From JBDWFY01 sp964291365 (GTDB lineage: Bacteria > Pseudomonadota > Alphaproteobacteria > Rhizobiales > Stappiaceae), in NCBI GenBank assembly GCA_964291365.2, contig OZ219989.1:3782001-3846000 (forward strand): a stretch of DNA of 64,000 nt, given 5' to 3'. A program made the translations under genes and the position numbers. The notes beneath the pieces are model-generated. The model saw nothing but the letters and a program-made list of their open reading frames with translations, searched no databases and was not told the origin of the DNA. Below are positions 46,182 to 56,464 of the stretch, piece after piece. Position 1 is the first letter of the stretch, and each line of letters begins with the position of its first letter.

Positions 46182-48056
46182 CTAGCCGTTACTTTCTAGT
46201 TTAGCGGCTTTATCCGGATCTTCCCACCAAGTAAATTCATATGTGAAAAAATAGTCCGGTTTTATGTCAGGTATTCCAAACTTATCCCAATAGGCAATTC
46301 GATGTCCTTCAGAATGCCAATTTGGAATCCAATAATGATACGCTCTAGCAACACGGTCTAATGCGCGCACCGCTGTCGTCATTTCTTCTCTTGTTTGGGA
46401 TTCGGATACTTTCATTACCAATTCGTCCAAAACTGGATTTTCTATACCCGAATAATTCATACTCCCTGGGGTTTTTGCAGCTTCGGTTCCAAAAATTGTA
46501 TCCAAACCCTCAAGTGGTGTAGAGGAAAGTGATAAGGCAGTACCGACAATATCAAAATCAAAATCATTGGTTCTACTTTGGAATTGTGGTGGGTCAACTA
46601 ACCGAATAGAGGGTTTAACCCCCAAGAATTCTAAACTTTCTACAAACTTAGCTAAAACTCTTTCAAATGTTGGAGATCTGATTAAGAATTCAACCTCAAA
46701 TGGCTCTCCATCCTCATCTACAAGTACATCACCATCTCTTTTCCAGCCTGCTTCTTGAAATAGTTGAGACGCTTGTCGTAATTGATTTCGATCTTTCCCA
46801 GTACCATCAGAAACTGGTGGGATATAAGCTTCTTCGAATACCGAAGGTAATAATTGATCTCTGAACGGTTCTAATAACTTAAGCTCTTCCTCTGAAGGTA
46901 AACCTGATGCCGCTAATATAGAATTTTGAAAATATGAAGATGATCTAGTGTAAGCATCGTAAAATATATTTTTATTGGTCCACTCAAAATCAAAACATAA
47001 TCCAAGAGCTTTACGTGTTAGTGGATTTGAGAACTTTTTATGTCGTGAATTTATGTGCCACCCCTGAAATGATGGTCGTTTTTCACCTGGATGTACAGTT
47101 TTAATAACCCGGCCATCTTCAATCGCGGGAAAATTGTATTCAGTTGCCCAAGATTTAGAAGTAAACTCCTCTCGAAAATTTAAACTACCCTTCTTAAAGG
47201 CCTCAAATGCGGCTTGTCGTTCTCTATAAAATTCGATTCTAAGCACGTCAAAATTAAAATGACCACGCATTACTGGTAAATCTTGTGCCCAATAGTCTGC
47301 TACTCTCTCATATTCAATATAATTTCCAGGGGACATGTTACCAAATTTATACGGACCTGAACCAAGTGGTGGTTCTAAAGTGCTTTCGGTAAAATCTTTA
47401 CCATCATAGTACTTTTTGGAAAAAATCGGTAGACCAGCAACTGATAAAGGTAGCTGTTTGGATTGAGTTCCATCAAAGACAATTTCAAGTTGATAATTAT
47501 CTAACGCTTTAACTGTTTTCACCGGCTTAAGCGGTAAGCTAATAGTTGGATGACCTTGTTCTTTCAATGTATTAATTGACCAAACAACATCTTCGGCAGT
47601 AAGTTGTGACCCATCATGAAATCTTGCTTCTGGTCGCAAGGTAAAAGTATAGATATTTTCATCATTTGAAACATCAACAGACTTTGCAACAAATCCATAC
47701 ATTGCATCAGGTTCATCAAGTGCTCTGGTCATCAAAGTAGCGAAACAATATTCTACGCGTGGTGGTGCATCTCCCTTAATTACAAATCCGTTGAGTGTAT
47801 TGAAGGTTTGATAGTTTTGGTTGAAAAACCAATATCCCGGTTGGAAAACTAATGAACCACCTTTTGGAGCATCAACATTGACATAATCAAAATGCTTGAA
47901 TTCTGGACCATACTTTAAATCACCAAAAACCGATAACCCGTGATGCACTCCACTATGTGCACTCGCTAGTGGAACATTTAAAGGTACCAATGGTAGAGTT
48001 GCTGAACCAGCAACCAATTTAAGGATTTGTCGTCGGTTTGGAGTGAGATTTTTCAT
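46182..48056 (-). CDS. yejA: YejA-like peptide-binding protein with Tat signal
   Basis: 624 residues, SBP family 5. The N-terminus NRRQILKLVAGSATLPLV is a twin-arginine signal, so export is probably as a folded protein. HFDYVNVDAPKGGSL, RPEARFHDGSQLTAEDV and RFYRERQAAFEAFK-like segments match YejA. It overlaps the stop of the preceding paralogue by one base (TAATG). Second of two tandem binding proteins that share one permease. Confidence 0.92.
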   Translation of the reverse strand: MKNLTPNRRQILKLVAGSATLPLVPLNVPLASAHSGVHHGLSVFGDLKYGPEFKHFDYVNVDAPKGGSLVFQPGYWFFNQNYQTFNTLNGFVIKGDAPPRVEYCFATLMTRALDEPDAMYGFVAKSVDVSNDENIYTFTLRPEARFHDGSQLTAEDVVWSINTLKEQGHPTISLPLKPVKTVKALDNYQLEIVFDGTQSKQLPLSVAGLPIFSKKYYDGKDFTESTLEPPLGSGPYKFGNMSPGNYIEYERVADYWAQDLPVMRGHFNFDVLRIEFYRERQAAFEAFKKGSLNFREEFTSKSWATEYNFPAIEDGRVIKTVHPGEKRPSFQGWHINSRHKKFSNPLTRKALGLCFDFEWTNKNIFYDAYTRSSSYFQNSILAASGLPSEEELKLLEPFRDQLLPSVFEEAYIPPVSDGTGKDRNQLRQASQLFQEAGWKRDGDVLVDEDGEPFEVEFLIRSPTFERVLAKFVESLEFLGVKPSIRLVDPPQFQSRTNDFDFDIVGTALSLSSTPLEGLDTIFGTEAAKTPGSMNYSGIENPVLDELVMKVSESQTREEMTTAVRALDRVARAYHYWIPNWHSEGHRIAYWDKFGIPDIKPDYFFTYEFTWWEDPDKAAKLESNG

Positions 48057-49912
48057 TATTTTGATCCTGTTTGTTCCGCTTTAGCTTCATCCCACCACCA
48101 AATAGTAGGGAATCCAAAACTAAATTCTGGTAAATTTTCTGGGTGTGAAAAACGATTCCACCTAGCATAACGATCTTCACCAGTATAAAATTGAGGCACA
48201 AGATAATGATTCCAAAGCAGTACTCGATCCATTGCTCTAGTCGTTGCGACCAATTCTTCACGGGTTTCAGCAAAAATAATCTTTTCAATCAAATAATCTA
48301 ATGCTGGATTTTTAATACCCGCATAATTTCTGGATTGTGGTTCATCGGCAGACTCGCTACCCCAATAATTCCGTTGTTCATTTCCAGGTGACAATGATTG
48401 CGCCCACAAAAGAGTCGCAACTTCAAAATCACGTTCACGAATCCGATTGATATATTGAGGAACATCAATTAGGCGTAGATCTGCCGCGATGCCAATCTTT
48501 TCCAAACTTTTTTGATAAGGCACAAGTGAGCGTTCTGAGCCTTTGTCATTGTAAATAAACTCAATTCTAACCTGCTCACCAGTCGCTGGGTCTATCAATT
48601 TTCCATCTTCTAAATTATATCCAGCTTCACGTAATAAATTTATGGCTTCACGAAGATTTTTTCTAATATTTTCAGGACTACCATTGACCGGATTCTTATA
48701 TTCAGTTGTAAAAACCTCTGGAGGTACCAGATCCCGAATTTCTTCTAGAATTTCTAGTTCTAACCCTGCTGGTAATCCTGAAGAGGCAAGTTCAGTTCCG
48801 GCAAAATAAGAATTAATTCGCTTTAGCAAGTTGCATGATACGACTTCATTAGTCGTTTCAAAATCATAGGCAAGATTAAGTGCTCGTCGAAGTCTTTGAT
48901 CCGAGAATTTTTCATTTCGTAGATTCAGTACATAAGCTTGCATCACACCACTAGATTTGTCTGGATAAACTTCTTTGACTACGCGTCCATCATAAACTGC
49001 CTCAAACTCATATTTTTTGCACCACCCACTTGAACTTCTTTCTGCACGAAAATCATATTGGTCACCTTTAAATGCTTCCAACTGAACTGCATCATCATGA
49101 AAAGAAATATAACGGATTTCATCAAAGTTATACTTTCCAATTTGAGTTGGATGATTCTTTGCCCAATAATTATCTACACGCTCAAATGTAATTTCTCTAT
49201 TCGCTTCAAATTCTTTGATTCGATAGGCACTAGATCCCAATGGTGGTTCCAATGTAGATTTTGAAATATCCCGCTGATTTCCCTCTGCATCGGTACCTTC
49301 CCACCAATGTTGTGGCAATACTAATAATTGTCCCATTATATGGGGTAATTCCCGATTGTCTGCGGTATCAAATGTAAATTTAACAGTATGTTCGCCGGTT
49401 TTTTCACCTTTTACCACATTGGCATAATAAAACTTTTGTGACGGACTGAGTTCAATTGCAGTATTAAAGCTCCAGATCACATCTTCCACTGTTATCTTCC
49501 TGCCATCATGCCAAGTTGCATTTGGATTCAACCTAAACTCTACCCAAGAAAAATCTTCTGGGTATCGCATCGCTTCTGCTATTAATCCATATTCTGCACT
49601 AATATTGATTTCATCCAGTGAGCTGGTCATCAAAGTATCATAGATTAAACCAATACCGCTAGCGAGATTACCTTCCTGTGGAAGATGATTAAAAGTATCA
49701 AAGCCACCTATGGTTGCCAATCGAACCTTTCCACCCTTTGGTGCATTGATATTCACGTAATCATATTGCGTAAATCCTTCTTGGTATTTAGGTTCTCCTG
49801 TTAATGCAGTAGCGTGTTTCCATTTTGGCTCTTGAGCTAATGCTGGTGCAACATATGTAAATGCTACTATGAATAGTGCTAAGTAGACATTCTTTAAATT
49901 TAGTCTTGTCAT
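48056..49912 (-). CDS. yejA: YejA-like peptide-binding protein with Sec signal
   Basis: About 618 residues. A Sec signal (MTRLNLKNVYLALFIVAFTY, cleavage after ALA) replaces the Tat signal of its paralogue. Family motifs FTQYDYVNINAPKGGKVR and NATWHDGRKITVEDVIWSF are shared. ATG at 49912 with GGGAA before it; the longer frame from 49942 needs a TTG. First gene of the five-gene operon. Two binding proteins probably widen the peptide range. Confidence 0.92.
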   Translation of the reverse strand: MTRLNLKNVYLALFIVAFTYVAPALAQEPKWKHATALTGEPKYQEGFTQYDYVNINAPKGGKVRLATIGGFDTFNHLPQEGNLASGIGLIYDTLMTSSLDEINISAEYGLIAEAMRYPEDFSWVEFRLNPNATWHDGRKITVEDVIWSFNTAIELSPSQKFYYANVVKGEKTGEHTVKFTFDTADNRELPHIMGQLLVLPQHWWEGTDAEGNQRDISKSTLEPPLGSSAYRIKEFEANREITFERVDNYWAKNHPTQIGKYNFDEIRYISFHDDAVQLEAFKGDQYDFRAERSSSGWCKKYEFEAVYDGRVVKEVYPDKSSGVMQAYVLNLRNEKFSDQRLRRALNLAYDFETTNEVVSCNLLKRINSYFAGTELASSGLPAGLELEILEEIRDLVPPEVFTTEYKNPVNGSPENIRKNLREAINLLREAGYNLEDGKLIDPATGEQVRIEFIYNDKGSERSLVPYQKSLEKIGIAADLRLIDVPQYINRIRERDFEVATLLWAQSLSPGNEQRNYWGSESADEPQSRNYAGIKNPALDYLIEKIIFAETREELVATTRAMDRVLLWNHYLVPQFYTGEDRYARWNRFSHPENLPEFSFGFPTIWWWDEAKAEQTGSK

Positions 49913-50022
49913 ATTTTGTATTCCCTCTGTGAAATTGGTCAAGTTTGATGATTCGAAATTTGAAAGTTAAAAATTCCAAACTGGGTTTTAATCAAAAAAA
50001 TTTCTGAAAATCGATAAATCAC

Positions 50023-50571
50023 TTATTCTGAAATTGGCACTGGACTATCTGATAAATTACGTAGATATTCAATCATATCAGCTCGGTCCTCTGGTTTTCT
50101 TAAACCAGCAAAAGCCATTGAAGTACCTTTAAGAAATTTACTAGGTTTTTCTAGAAACAAATCCAAGTTTTCGAAGGTCCAGATATTTCCTTCAGCAAAC
50201 TCAGTCATTTTACTTGAGTATTTAAAATCTGACACAGCCGCAGGAGTACGTTTGACAATTCCCCACAAATTTGGTCCTACTTTATTTGCACCGGCACTTT
50301 CAAAAGTATGGCATGCGGCACATTTTTTTGCGACCTTTTCACCTGCAGAATTATCTGCTGATGCTAACCTAATAGTAATCGGTTCAATTACTGATTCTTC
50401 TTCCTCTGTCCCATCTTCATCTAAGTCTGCATCTGCTATATCAATTTGATATCCCATCACCTCAGGAGATTCCGTGGAAAAAACAACATTTGATAGTATT
50501 CCTAAACCCATGATGAAAAGTACCGATGACAATAGTGCACCAAAAAGTTTGTTTAATTCAAACGAATCCAT
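50023..50571 (-). CDS. cycM: Membrane-anchored class I cytochrome c (CycM type)
   Basis: 182 residues. One N-terminal membrane span (residues ~10-30), an acidic linker (ADADLDEDGTEEEES), then a cytochrome c domain with haem motif CAACH at about residue 84 and axial Met in GTSMAFAG. CycM-type proteins carry electrons from the bc1 complex to the terminal oxidase. Alone in its neighbourhood, with 112 bases to the yejA start. Confidence 0.92.
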   Translation of the reverse strand: MDSFELNKLFGALLSSVLFIMGLGILSNVVFSTESPEVMGYQIDIADADLDEDGTEEEESVIEPITIRLASADNSAGEKVAKKCAACHTFESAGANKVGPNLWGIVKRTPAAVSDFKYSSKMTEFAEGNIWTFENLDLFLEKPSKFLKGTSMAFAGLRKPEDRADMIEYLRNLSDSPVPISE

Positions 50572-50709
50572 AATAATGAATCTCCCAGTTGTTGATGGAT
50601 TAATTTATGTAAGATTCTGAAATTTTGAAACAAATTACATATTTAGCAAATTTCAACTTCAAAATCAAAATAGAAAAAACTTACTAAGATTTCAACATGA
50701 TATTTCAAT

Positions 50710-52212
50710 TTAGTTTGCAATCCAACTTTCTAAAAAAACTTCCATTTTCTCATCACCAGTGCCATCAATTACTTCTTGGTGTAACTCAACCCCGGCTTCC
50801 AAAACTAATTTTGCACATGTAATATGATCGCGATCAGCTGAATCTAAACGATTCTCCGCACCATGGATGATTGTTCCTAACAGATCTCCGCCATAGAAAT
50901 TACGATAATTCAAATCTGGTGCGAAGGTGAGTAAATACTCTACTTGGTCTGGTAGTCCAGCCCACCCTGCAAGATGAATTGGTGTTAATCCCATCTCATC
51001 TGCCTGATTAGGTTCAAAACCAGATTCAATAAGAGCTTTCAAATGATTGAATCGTGATGGTTCTAAAACAACATGTGTCACGATCATTTTTTCGTCATTG
51101 TTAAGTGAATCAAAATTTATTTTCGAAGATGTTCTTTTGCCGTTTGCGCATTCTGTCAGTTGAGATTCAACTTCGCTCAATTCATGCGCATACCCTTTCA
51201 TTTTCAACACATCGGCAAATTTTTTATTCCCATAAATACTTGCAAGTGCATATGGTGAATACCCATTCCACTGTACTTTAGCATCCGCTCCATAGTCAAT
51301 TAGCAATGAAGCAATTTCACCTGAACACCACCTTCGTGCTGCGTGATGTAATGCTGGAATTTCAGGGATTGGCTGGCCACTTGGATGACTATATGCGGTT
51401 TCATTTGGATCTGCACCATATTCTAATAACAATTTCACAGCAGCGAAATCTTTAAAATCAAGTGCTCTAAGCAACGCATTGGTTTTTTCGGTCGAAACAC
51501 CATACCGCATTAACAATTGTATACCATCGTGATGTCCTAATTCAGTCGAATGATATAAACTTTCTTCGTCATCTGGATTTGCTCCCTTTTCAAGCAACCA
51601 TTCTGCAAGTGTTAAATTATTTGCATGACCAAGTGCTCCATAGAGTGCAGAGATTTTGTGCGAACTTCCAGGTTCCGGTGGATAGCCATCATTAACATCC
51701 GCACCGTTGCTCACAAGCAAGTCAGCAATTGCCATCATTTCACTTTTTAATTCAGGTTTGTAATGAATGTACTTAGAATAAGCTAAATGTAGTATGGGTG
51801 TGCGAACACCCACTACTTTGGTAGCACAAGTTGGATCTTCCTTTATCGCACGTTGCACTGCTTCTAAATCATATAGTGCTATCTGTAATCCAAAATTTTC
51901 GTTCGCAAGAGTGGAGTCAAAGCTTAACAATCTTTTAATGGTAGGAAAACGACCACAAAATAACGCATATTTTAATTTGTCGGCTAGTTCTGAGCGACTC
52001 TGTTTTTGTGCTTTCGTTACGAAAATAAGGTCAGCCCATGAATCACTACCCGCTTCCCGTGCAATTACTTCTAAAAAATCTTCAAACCCATACTCAACTC
52101 TTTTGCCAACAGCTGTATAAATACGATCTACGGCAACAGAATTTCCAGCACGAAACTCTTTTGCAAGAGTTGTCGCATGAATCCGATATTGTGTCAATTC
52201 TGGATTTCGCAT
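50710..52212 (-). CDS. Ankyrin-repeat protein
   Basis: 500 residues. Repeats with G-x-DPN-like turns start around residue 160: LVSNGADVNDG, LLEKGANPDDEE, LLEYGADPNETA, LIDYGADAKVQW, then GLTPIHLAGWAGLPDQVEYL near the C-terminus. The first ~100 residues are a non-repeat helical region (FEDFLEVIAREAGSDSWADL). No signal peptide, so probably cytoplasmic. Ankyrin repeats bind proteins; the partner is unknown. Confidence 0.88.
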   Translation of the reverse strand: MRNPELTQYRIHATTLAKEFRAGNSVAVDRIYTAVGKRVEYGFEDFLEVIAREAGSDSWADLIFVTKAQKQSRSELADKLKYALFCGRFPTIKRLLSFDSTLANENFGLQIALYDLEAVQRAIKEDPTCATKVVGVRTPILHLAYSKYIHYKPELKSEMMAIADLLVSNGADVNDGYPPEPGSSHKISALYGALGHANNLTLAEWLLEKGANPDDEESLYHSTELGHHDGIQLLMRYGVSTEKTNALLRALDFKDFAAVKLLLEYGADPNETAYSHPSGQPIPEIPALHHAARRWCSGEIASLLIDYGADAKVQWNGYSPYALASIYGNKKFADVLKMKGYAHELSEVESQLTECANGKRTSSKINFDSLNNDEKMIVTHVVLEPSRFNHLKALIESGFEPNQADEMGLTPIHLAGWAGLPDQVEYLLTFAPDLNYRNFYGGDLLGTIIHGAENRLDSADRDHITCAKLVLEAGVELHQEVIDGTGDEKMEVFLESWIAN

Positions 52213-52356
52213 ATATTTCTCGCAAAAATATTCTACCGTCCTGAAAGTAACAACTTCAAGTGTAATTTTCAGCTAAATTTACTGTTTTTCCAATATCTTA
52301 TTACACCCAAGACAGAAAATAATATTACAAAGTTGTGAATCTAAAAAATTTTTTAG

Positions 52357-53718
52357 TTAAGTCGAAATAATTTGTCGCTCCAAGTTCATTAAATCAAAGT
52401 GAGGCATATTTTTCACTTTATTTGGAAGCATTAAGACTCTTTCCCAAAGCTTCTCGGCATTTTCTGTTCCAACTAATTTTGCCCCTTTTTTAAGAACTCG
52501 GGATTCACGCGTGTCTAAATCGACGTGATTTATTAGTTCATGAGTTGCTTCAATAGTCTGACCATTTGTTTTCTCTATAATGACAGTTGATGAAGTATCA
52601 CTAACTTGATCAGAAAATTCTACATGAACTTTCTTGCGTAAGGACAATAGAGCTGAATTTTTACATAATTCTGCCGAATAGTTTGATAATGTGCCTGTAT
52701 CTATTCCATTAATTGCCATCGCGATAGTTTGACGAAAACTAAACTTTGCTTCTAGTCCAGTTGTAGGTGAATTTATGTTGCATACACTTTCCCACCGACG
52801 ATTCGCCACTACTTTCACGGATTTAACTTCATTTGGTTTCAATCCGCTTTTTCCTCTAATCTCGTGAATCGCTTCAATAGAAGCATGCAATCCATGACAA
52901 CATGCATGATATTTATGATGGACACTTTCAAATACGAATGACTCTCCTAAATTTTTTAAGACTACTTCTGGTGAAAGTTTTTCGCCACTATGCGTATCCG
53001 AAAAACCTTGATTACATTCAAGTCCATCTGGTCTGGAAACAAAACCTAAACTTGCTAGACGAGCTGCTTCAACTCCATTTGCAGCTGCAATTCCAGCATT
53101 TAAAGGCTTTCCCATGGTACCAAATTGAGATTTCAATCCTGATGCACGAGTTGAAGCAATCCCGATTGCATTTAATGTCTGCTCTAAATTTAGTTCTAGT
53201 AGTTTACAACATCCCAGGGTTGAACCAAATGTTCCAGCTGTTGCCGTCTGATGAAATCCTTGCTGATAGTGGGCACGACCAAGCCAACTTCCAATTCGAC
53301 AAGCACATTCAAGGCCAACTATTGATGCTTCCAAAAAATTTTTACCAGAAAGACCAAATTTTTCCGAAAGTGCTAACGTTGCTGGCAATACTGCTACACT
53401 CGGATGACCAACATAACAAAAATGTGTGTCATCAAAATCCAACGCATGTGATGTAGTTCCATTTACTATCGCAGCAACATGTGCCGGAAAATCTTCCAAT
53501 AAACCAAAAGCAAAGGAACCGTGGTCAATACAACCTTCTTCAAGTGCATAATCTCGAATAATCCCACTTACTTTCTCATTTATGCCAGCATTACCGACAC
53601 AAACCCAATCAAATATTGATAATGAAAGTACTCTGACTACTTCCTTTGGGATGTCGTTATACTTACAATTCACGACAAAGTTTGCAATACTTGAACTAAA
53701 CCCGGATTTCAATGACAT
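52357..53718 (-). CDS. MmgE/PrpD family protein
   Basis: 453 residues. ALDFDDTHFCYVGHPSVAVLPA is the family active-site region (conserved Asp and His), and HHKYHACCHGLHASIEAI the second. Family members include 2-methylcitrate dehydratase and iminodisuccinate epimerase; substrate cannot be told here. No prpB/prpC neighbours, so propionate catabolism is not supported by context. Confidence 0.9.
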   Translation of the reverse strand: MSLKSGFSSSIANFVVNCKYNDIPKEVVRVLSLSIFDWVCVGNAGINEKVSGIIRDYALEEGCIDHGSFAFGLLEDFPAHVAAIVNGTTSHALDFDDTHFCYVGHPSVAVLPATLALSEKFGLSGKNFLEASIVGLECACRIGSWLGRAHYQQGFHQTATAGTFGSTLGCCKLLELNLEQTLNAIGIASTRASGLKSQFGTMGKPLNAGIAAANGVEAARLASLGFVSRPDGLECNQGFSDTHSGEKLSPEVVLKNLGESFVFESVHHKYHACCHGLHASIEAIHEIRGKSGLKPNEVKSVKVVANRRWESVCNINSPTTGLEAKFSFRQTIAMAINGIDTGTLSNYSAELCKNSALLSLRKKVHVEFSDQVSDTSSTVIIEKTNGQTIEATHELINHVDLDTRESRVLKKGAKLVGTENAEKLWERVLMLPNKVKNMPHFDLMNLERQIIST

Positions 53719-53878
53719 AATTTCCCCTTAAATAAAAATACGAAACAAAAAACTTTGTTGCAACTTTCATATAAATCAATTAAGATGATTAAAATATTAT
53801 GACAGCTCCAATACACAAAAATTTTTTAAATTATTTTCCTGAATATAGTAAAGACAAGTATTATATAAATACCATTAA

Positions 53879-53907
53879 TTGTTCTTCTCATCAATTTACA
53901 ATAAAAT
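53879..53907 (+). promoter_or_regulatory. Possible promoter for the small proline-rich genes
   Basis: TTGTTC (53879-53884), 17-base spacer, TAAAAT (53902-53907), 28 bases before the first small gene. The only good candidate in the 216-base gap after the PrpD-like gene. Confidence 0.35.
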
Positions 53908-53934
53908 AGAAACTAAAAAATTAGGAAGCATAAA

Positions 53935-54219
53935 ATGAATACTAAAACAAATCTCGATAATTCTACTCTGAAAGACGAGAATGATATAGGTAAACACATT
54001 GGTTCAAAGCCAAGAATCAAAAATAAAGTTAACCCGTTTTGCTTTGGACGAAGCGAAATTAACTCTAAATTGTTTGGACCAAATCTTAACGGTACTTGGC
54101 CCTTAATTAGTGTTCCACTTAACTTCCTATTCCCACTTCGACCACCACCTGTTACACCACAGGGATTAACTCAAAGCTGGTTAAACAAAAAACCAATTGA
54201 TAAATTTAATTCAGTTTAA
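53935..54219 (+). CDS. Small proline-rich protein, paralogue 1
   Basis: 94 residues, no signal or membrane span. The C-terminal ~40 residues align with the next gene: F-x-PN, then PLISVP-x-N-x-LFP, PPV-x-PQ and a downstream Trp, about half identical. The N-terminal half is polar and unlike its neighbour. AGGAA about 7 bases before the ATG. A conserved tail after a variable lead is seen in some secreted or modified peptides, but no modification enzyme is nearby. Function unknown. Confidence 0.62.
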   Translation: MNTKTNLDNSTLKDENDIGKHIGSKPRIKNKVNPFCFGRSEINSKLFGPNLNGTWPLISVPLNFLFPLRPPPVTPQGLTQSWLNKKPIDKFNSV

Positions 54220-54265
54220 TTTCTAAATATAGAAAATACTGAACAACAAAGCAAGAGAAATACTA

Positions 54266-54493
54266 ATGACTAACAAAACCAACCACGGCAACCCTCCAAT
54301 CTCCAATATAGGAGGAGAACAAAGATACCTTGATCGCAATGGACCAAGTTTATTTGACCTAGGATATTTTAAACCTAATCCCGACGGTTCAAAGCCATTG
54401 ATAAGTGTTCCTCGAAATGTTTTGTTCCCACGGAAACAACCACCGGTCATACCTCAAGTTTCTACTGTGCACTGGAAAGGCAAAAAAAAATAA
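54266..54493 (+). CDS. Small proline-rich protein, paralogue 2
   Basis: 75 residues, 46 bases after paralogue 1 and in the same direction. The conserved block KPLISVPRNVLFP with PPVIPQ follows a ~35-residue Gly/Asn-rich lead; the end is basic (WKGKKK). The ribosome site (AAGAGAA) is moderate. Conservation of the block over duplication argues that both are translated genes. A ClpP-fold protease gene follows 234 bases later. Confidence 0.6.
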   Translation: MTNKTNHGNPPISNIGGEQRYLDRNGPSLFDLGYFKPNPDGSKPLISVPRNVLFPRKQPPVIPQVSTVHWKGKKK

Positions 54494-54727
54494 ATTGTCT
54501 AAACATAATGATGATTTATAATTGCAATCATTGATCTGCCTAACTTGGTGGTCAGTGTAATTATATCCCCCAAACTATCTTATGTCTTTGAAAATAAATT
54601 TGATGTGGAGTCAATTCTTCCCATTCAAACAAAAGTTCAAAAATTATTGATTATTATGTCATTATTGCAACAACTAGAAATACAACATAATTCAAAATAA
54701 TAATTTGTACTATTGGAGAATCGAATA

Positions 54728-55564
54728 ATGTCATTCAAAAATCGAATACAACATTTTGAAAAAATTGAAACTATGCGTAACACTAAGCTAATTTCCTTTG
54801 TTACGGGTGATCGCCCCGGAGTGGAGACTTATATTAATAATGATTGCATTGACCCCTTTATCAATACACTAAATTCAATTGGGAATACTAATCGAATTTC
54901 ATTACTCATTCAAACTGATGGTGGTGATGTTTCTGTTGCTTGGAGGTTAGTAAATCTCATCAAAATGTTTTGTGATGAATTCGAAATAATTATTCCACAC
55001 AAATCGTTAAGTGCGGGAACACTAATCGCACTTGGTGCAAATAGAATAATTATGACTAAACAAGCTGTAATTGGTCCTATTGATCCGAGTATAAATAACC
55101 CACTCGGGCCAACAGTTGATAATTTTGGACACTCCACAATTGCCTCACTCAGTGTAGAGGCATTTAATGAGTATTTGGAATTCGCACAAAATCATCTCGC
55201 AATCGAAAGTGAGAAAGCACTTAGTAATTTGCTTTCGGAGATTTCAAATCTGATTCATCCAATGGCCATCGGTGAGATTCTTCGTTCACGAAAACAAATT
55301 CGTAAACTTGCCGAAAAATTGCTATCTCCTAATATACAAAGCAAAACACAGATAGATAAAATAATTGATTTTTTGTGTGCAGGATCAGGGAGTCATGACT
55401 ACACTTTAAATAGGAGAGAAGCACAGTCTTTAGGTCTAAATATTGAAAAACCTGATACTGAACTCTATAAATTAGTTAACGAAATCAGCGAAGACTATAG
55501 AGCTGAGTTGAATATTTCTGAACCTTTTTTTCCTCAAATGTACGAATGTGGTGAATTACGTTAG
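54728..55564 (+). CDS. SDH-type ClpP-fold serine protease
   Basis: About 278 residues. SLLIQTDGGDVSVAWRLVNL, IIPHKSLSAGTLIALGANRI with the presumptive nucleophile Ser in SAGT, and IGPIDPSINNP are the signature of the SDH/SppA-like Clp-fold proteinase family. No membrane span, so soluble. I chose the ATG at 54728 with GGAG about 8 bases upstream; the TTG at 54713 overlaps that site. Substrates are unknown. The two small proline-rich proteins just upstream are the obvious candidates by position only. Confidence 0.82.
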   Translation: MSFKNRIQHFEKIETMRNTKLISFVTGDRPGVETYINNDCIDPFINTLNSIGNTNRISLLIQTDGGDVSVAWRLVNLIKMFCDEFEIIIPHKSLSAGTLIALGANRIIMTKQAVIGPIDPSINNPLGPTVDNFGHSTIASLSVEAFNEYLEFAQNHLAIESEKALSNLLSEISNLIHPMAIGEILRSRKQIRKLAEKLLSPNIQSKTQIDKIIDFLCAGSGSHDYTLNRREAQSLGLNIEKPDTELYKLVNEISEDYRAELNISEPFFPQMYECGELR

Positions 55565-55746
55565 TTAGGTCTCTAATTGAAAGTACCTATTCAGGATCTT
55601 ACCGATTTGAAACGACCGGGTTAAATGATCAAAATTCATTTGAATTCCGACAAGAAAAATGGACAAAAATTTAATTAAATTGTCAAACTCATATTAAAAT
55701 GTGAATTCTGTTTTATGTGTGAATGTTGTCTGAAAATAACTACCCT

Positions 55747-56175
55747 TCATTTTACCACTCCTTTTTTTAGAATAATATTTCCATAGAGTCGGGTTTCACC
55801 AGTTTGGACAACGACAAACGCTTTCTTTGCCAATTCATAAAATGCAAATCGTTCAACTTGAACAATCTTCGTTTTAGAATCCGCCACTTTATCAATAATT
55901 TCTTGAAATTCAGAAACTATTGAAGGAGTTTCATTCGATTTTCCAACTACTTCCATTGTTCGCGCACTATCAGAGGCAAAATCATCTAATGGCATAATTG
56001 TTAGAACTGCTTCTACAACTTTAGTTGCTGAAATACCATCCAATCGAACCACCCTTTCTCCCATTGATGTACCAGGAAAATTGGCATCAGCAATTACTAT
56101 ATCGTCACCATGACCCATAGAAGCCAAATTCCACAACAGGTCCGGGGTTAAAATTGGATTAAGTCCACGCAACAT
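55747..56175 (-). CDS. fucU: FucU/RbsD family sugar mutarotase
   Basis: About 142 residues. MLRGLNPILTPDLLWNLASMGHGDD is the family start with the catalytic His, and ADANFPG, VQVERFAFYELAKKAF and the C-terminal YGNIILKKG follow. It interconverts sugar anomers, fucose in FucU. The start at 56175 has GGAGA before it; the frame extends 16 codons upstream but those residues are atypical. Divergent from an SDR similar to 2-keto-3-deoxy-L-fuconate dehydrogenases, which favours fucose over ribose. Confidence 0.88.
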   Translation of the reverse strand: MLRGLNPILTPDLLWNLASMGHGDDIVIADANFPGTSMGERVVRLDGISATKVVEAVLTIMPLDDFASDSARTMEVVGKSNETPSIVSEFQEIIDKVADSKTKIVQVERFAFYELAKKAFVVVQTGETRLYGNIILKKGVVK

Positions 56176-56464
56176 AAAATTTCTCCAGAGATATAATTTT
56201 TGTTTCAAACTAACAGTTTTCAATTTAATTCAAAACCCAATTGAAATTTTTGTGTTTTTGAAATAAGCTATCCCAACTTTATGATAATATCTAATTTAAT
56301 TTATGTCCAAAATCAAAATGAATTTCCAAACTTTGAGACGACTTCTGAAAAACTACGATTATTAAGTGTTGACTATTGACCAATTAACAAATAAAAACAG
56401 TTAGTTCCAAATAAATTGGATAGTACACATAAAGTCAATCCTTCTTATTCAATGAAATAAACAT

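Noticed and set aside
54223..54450. Minus-strand 75-residue frame opposite the second proline-rich gene
   Set aside because: The plus-strand paralogy over the same bases explains the open frame.
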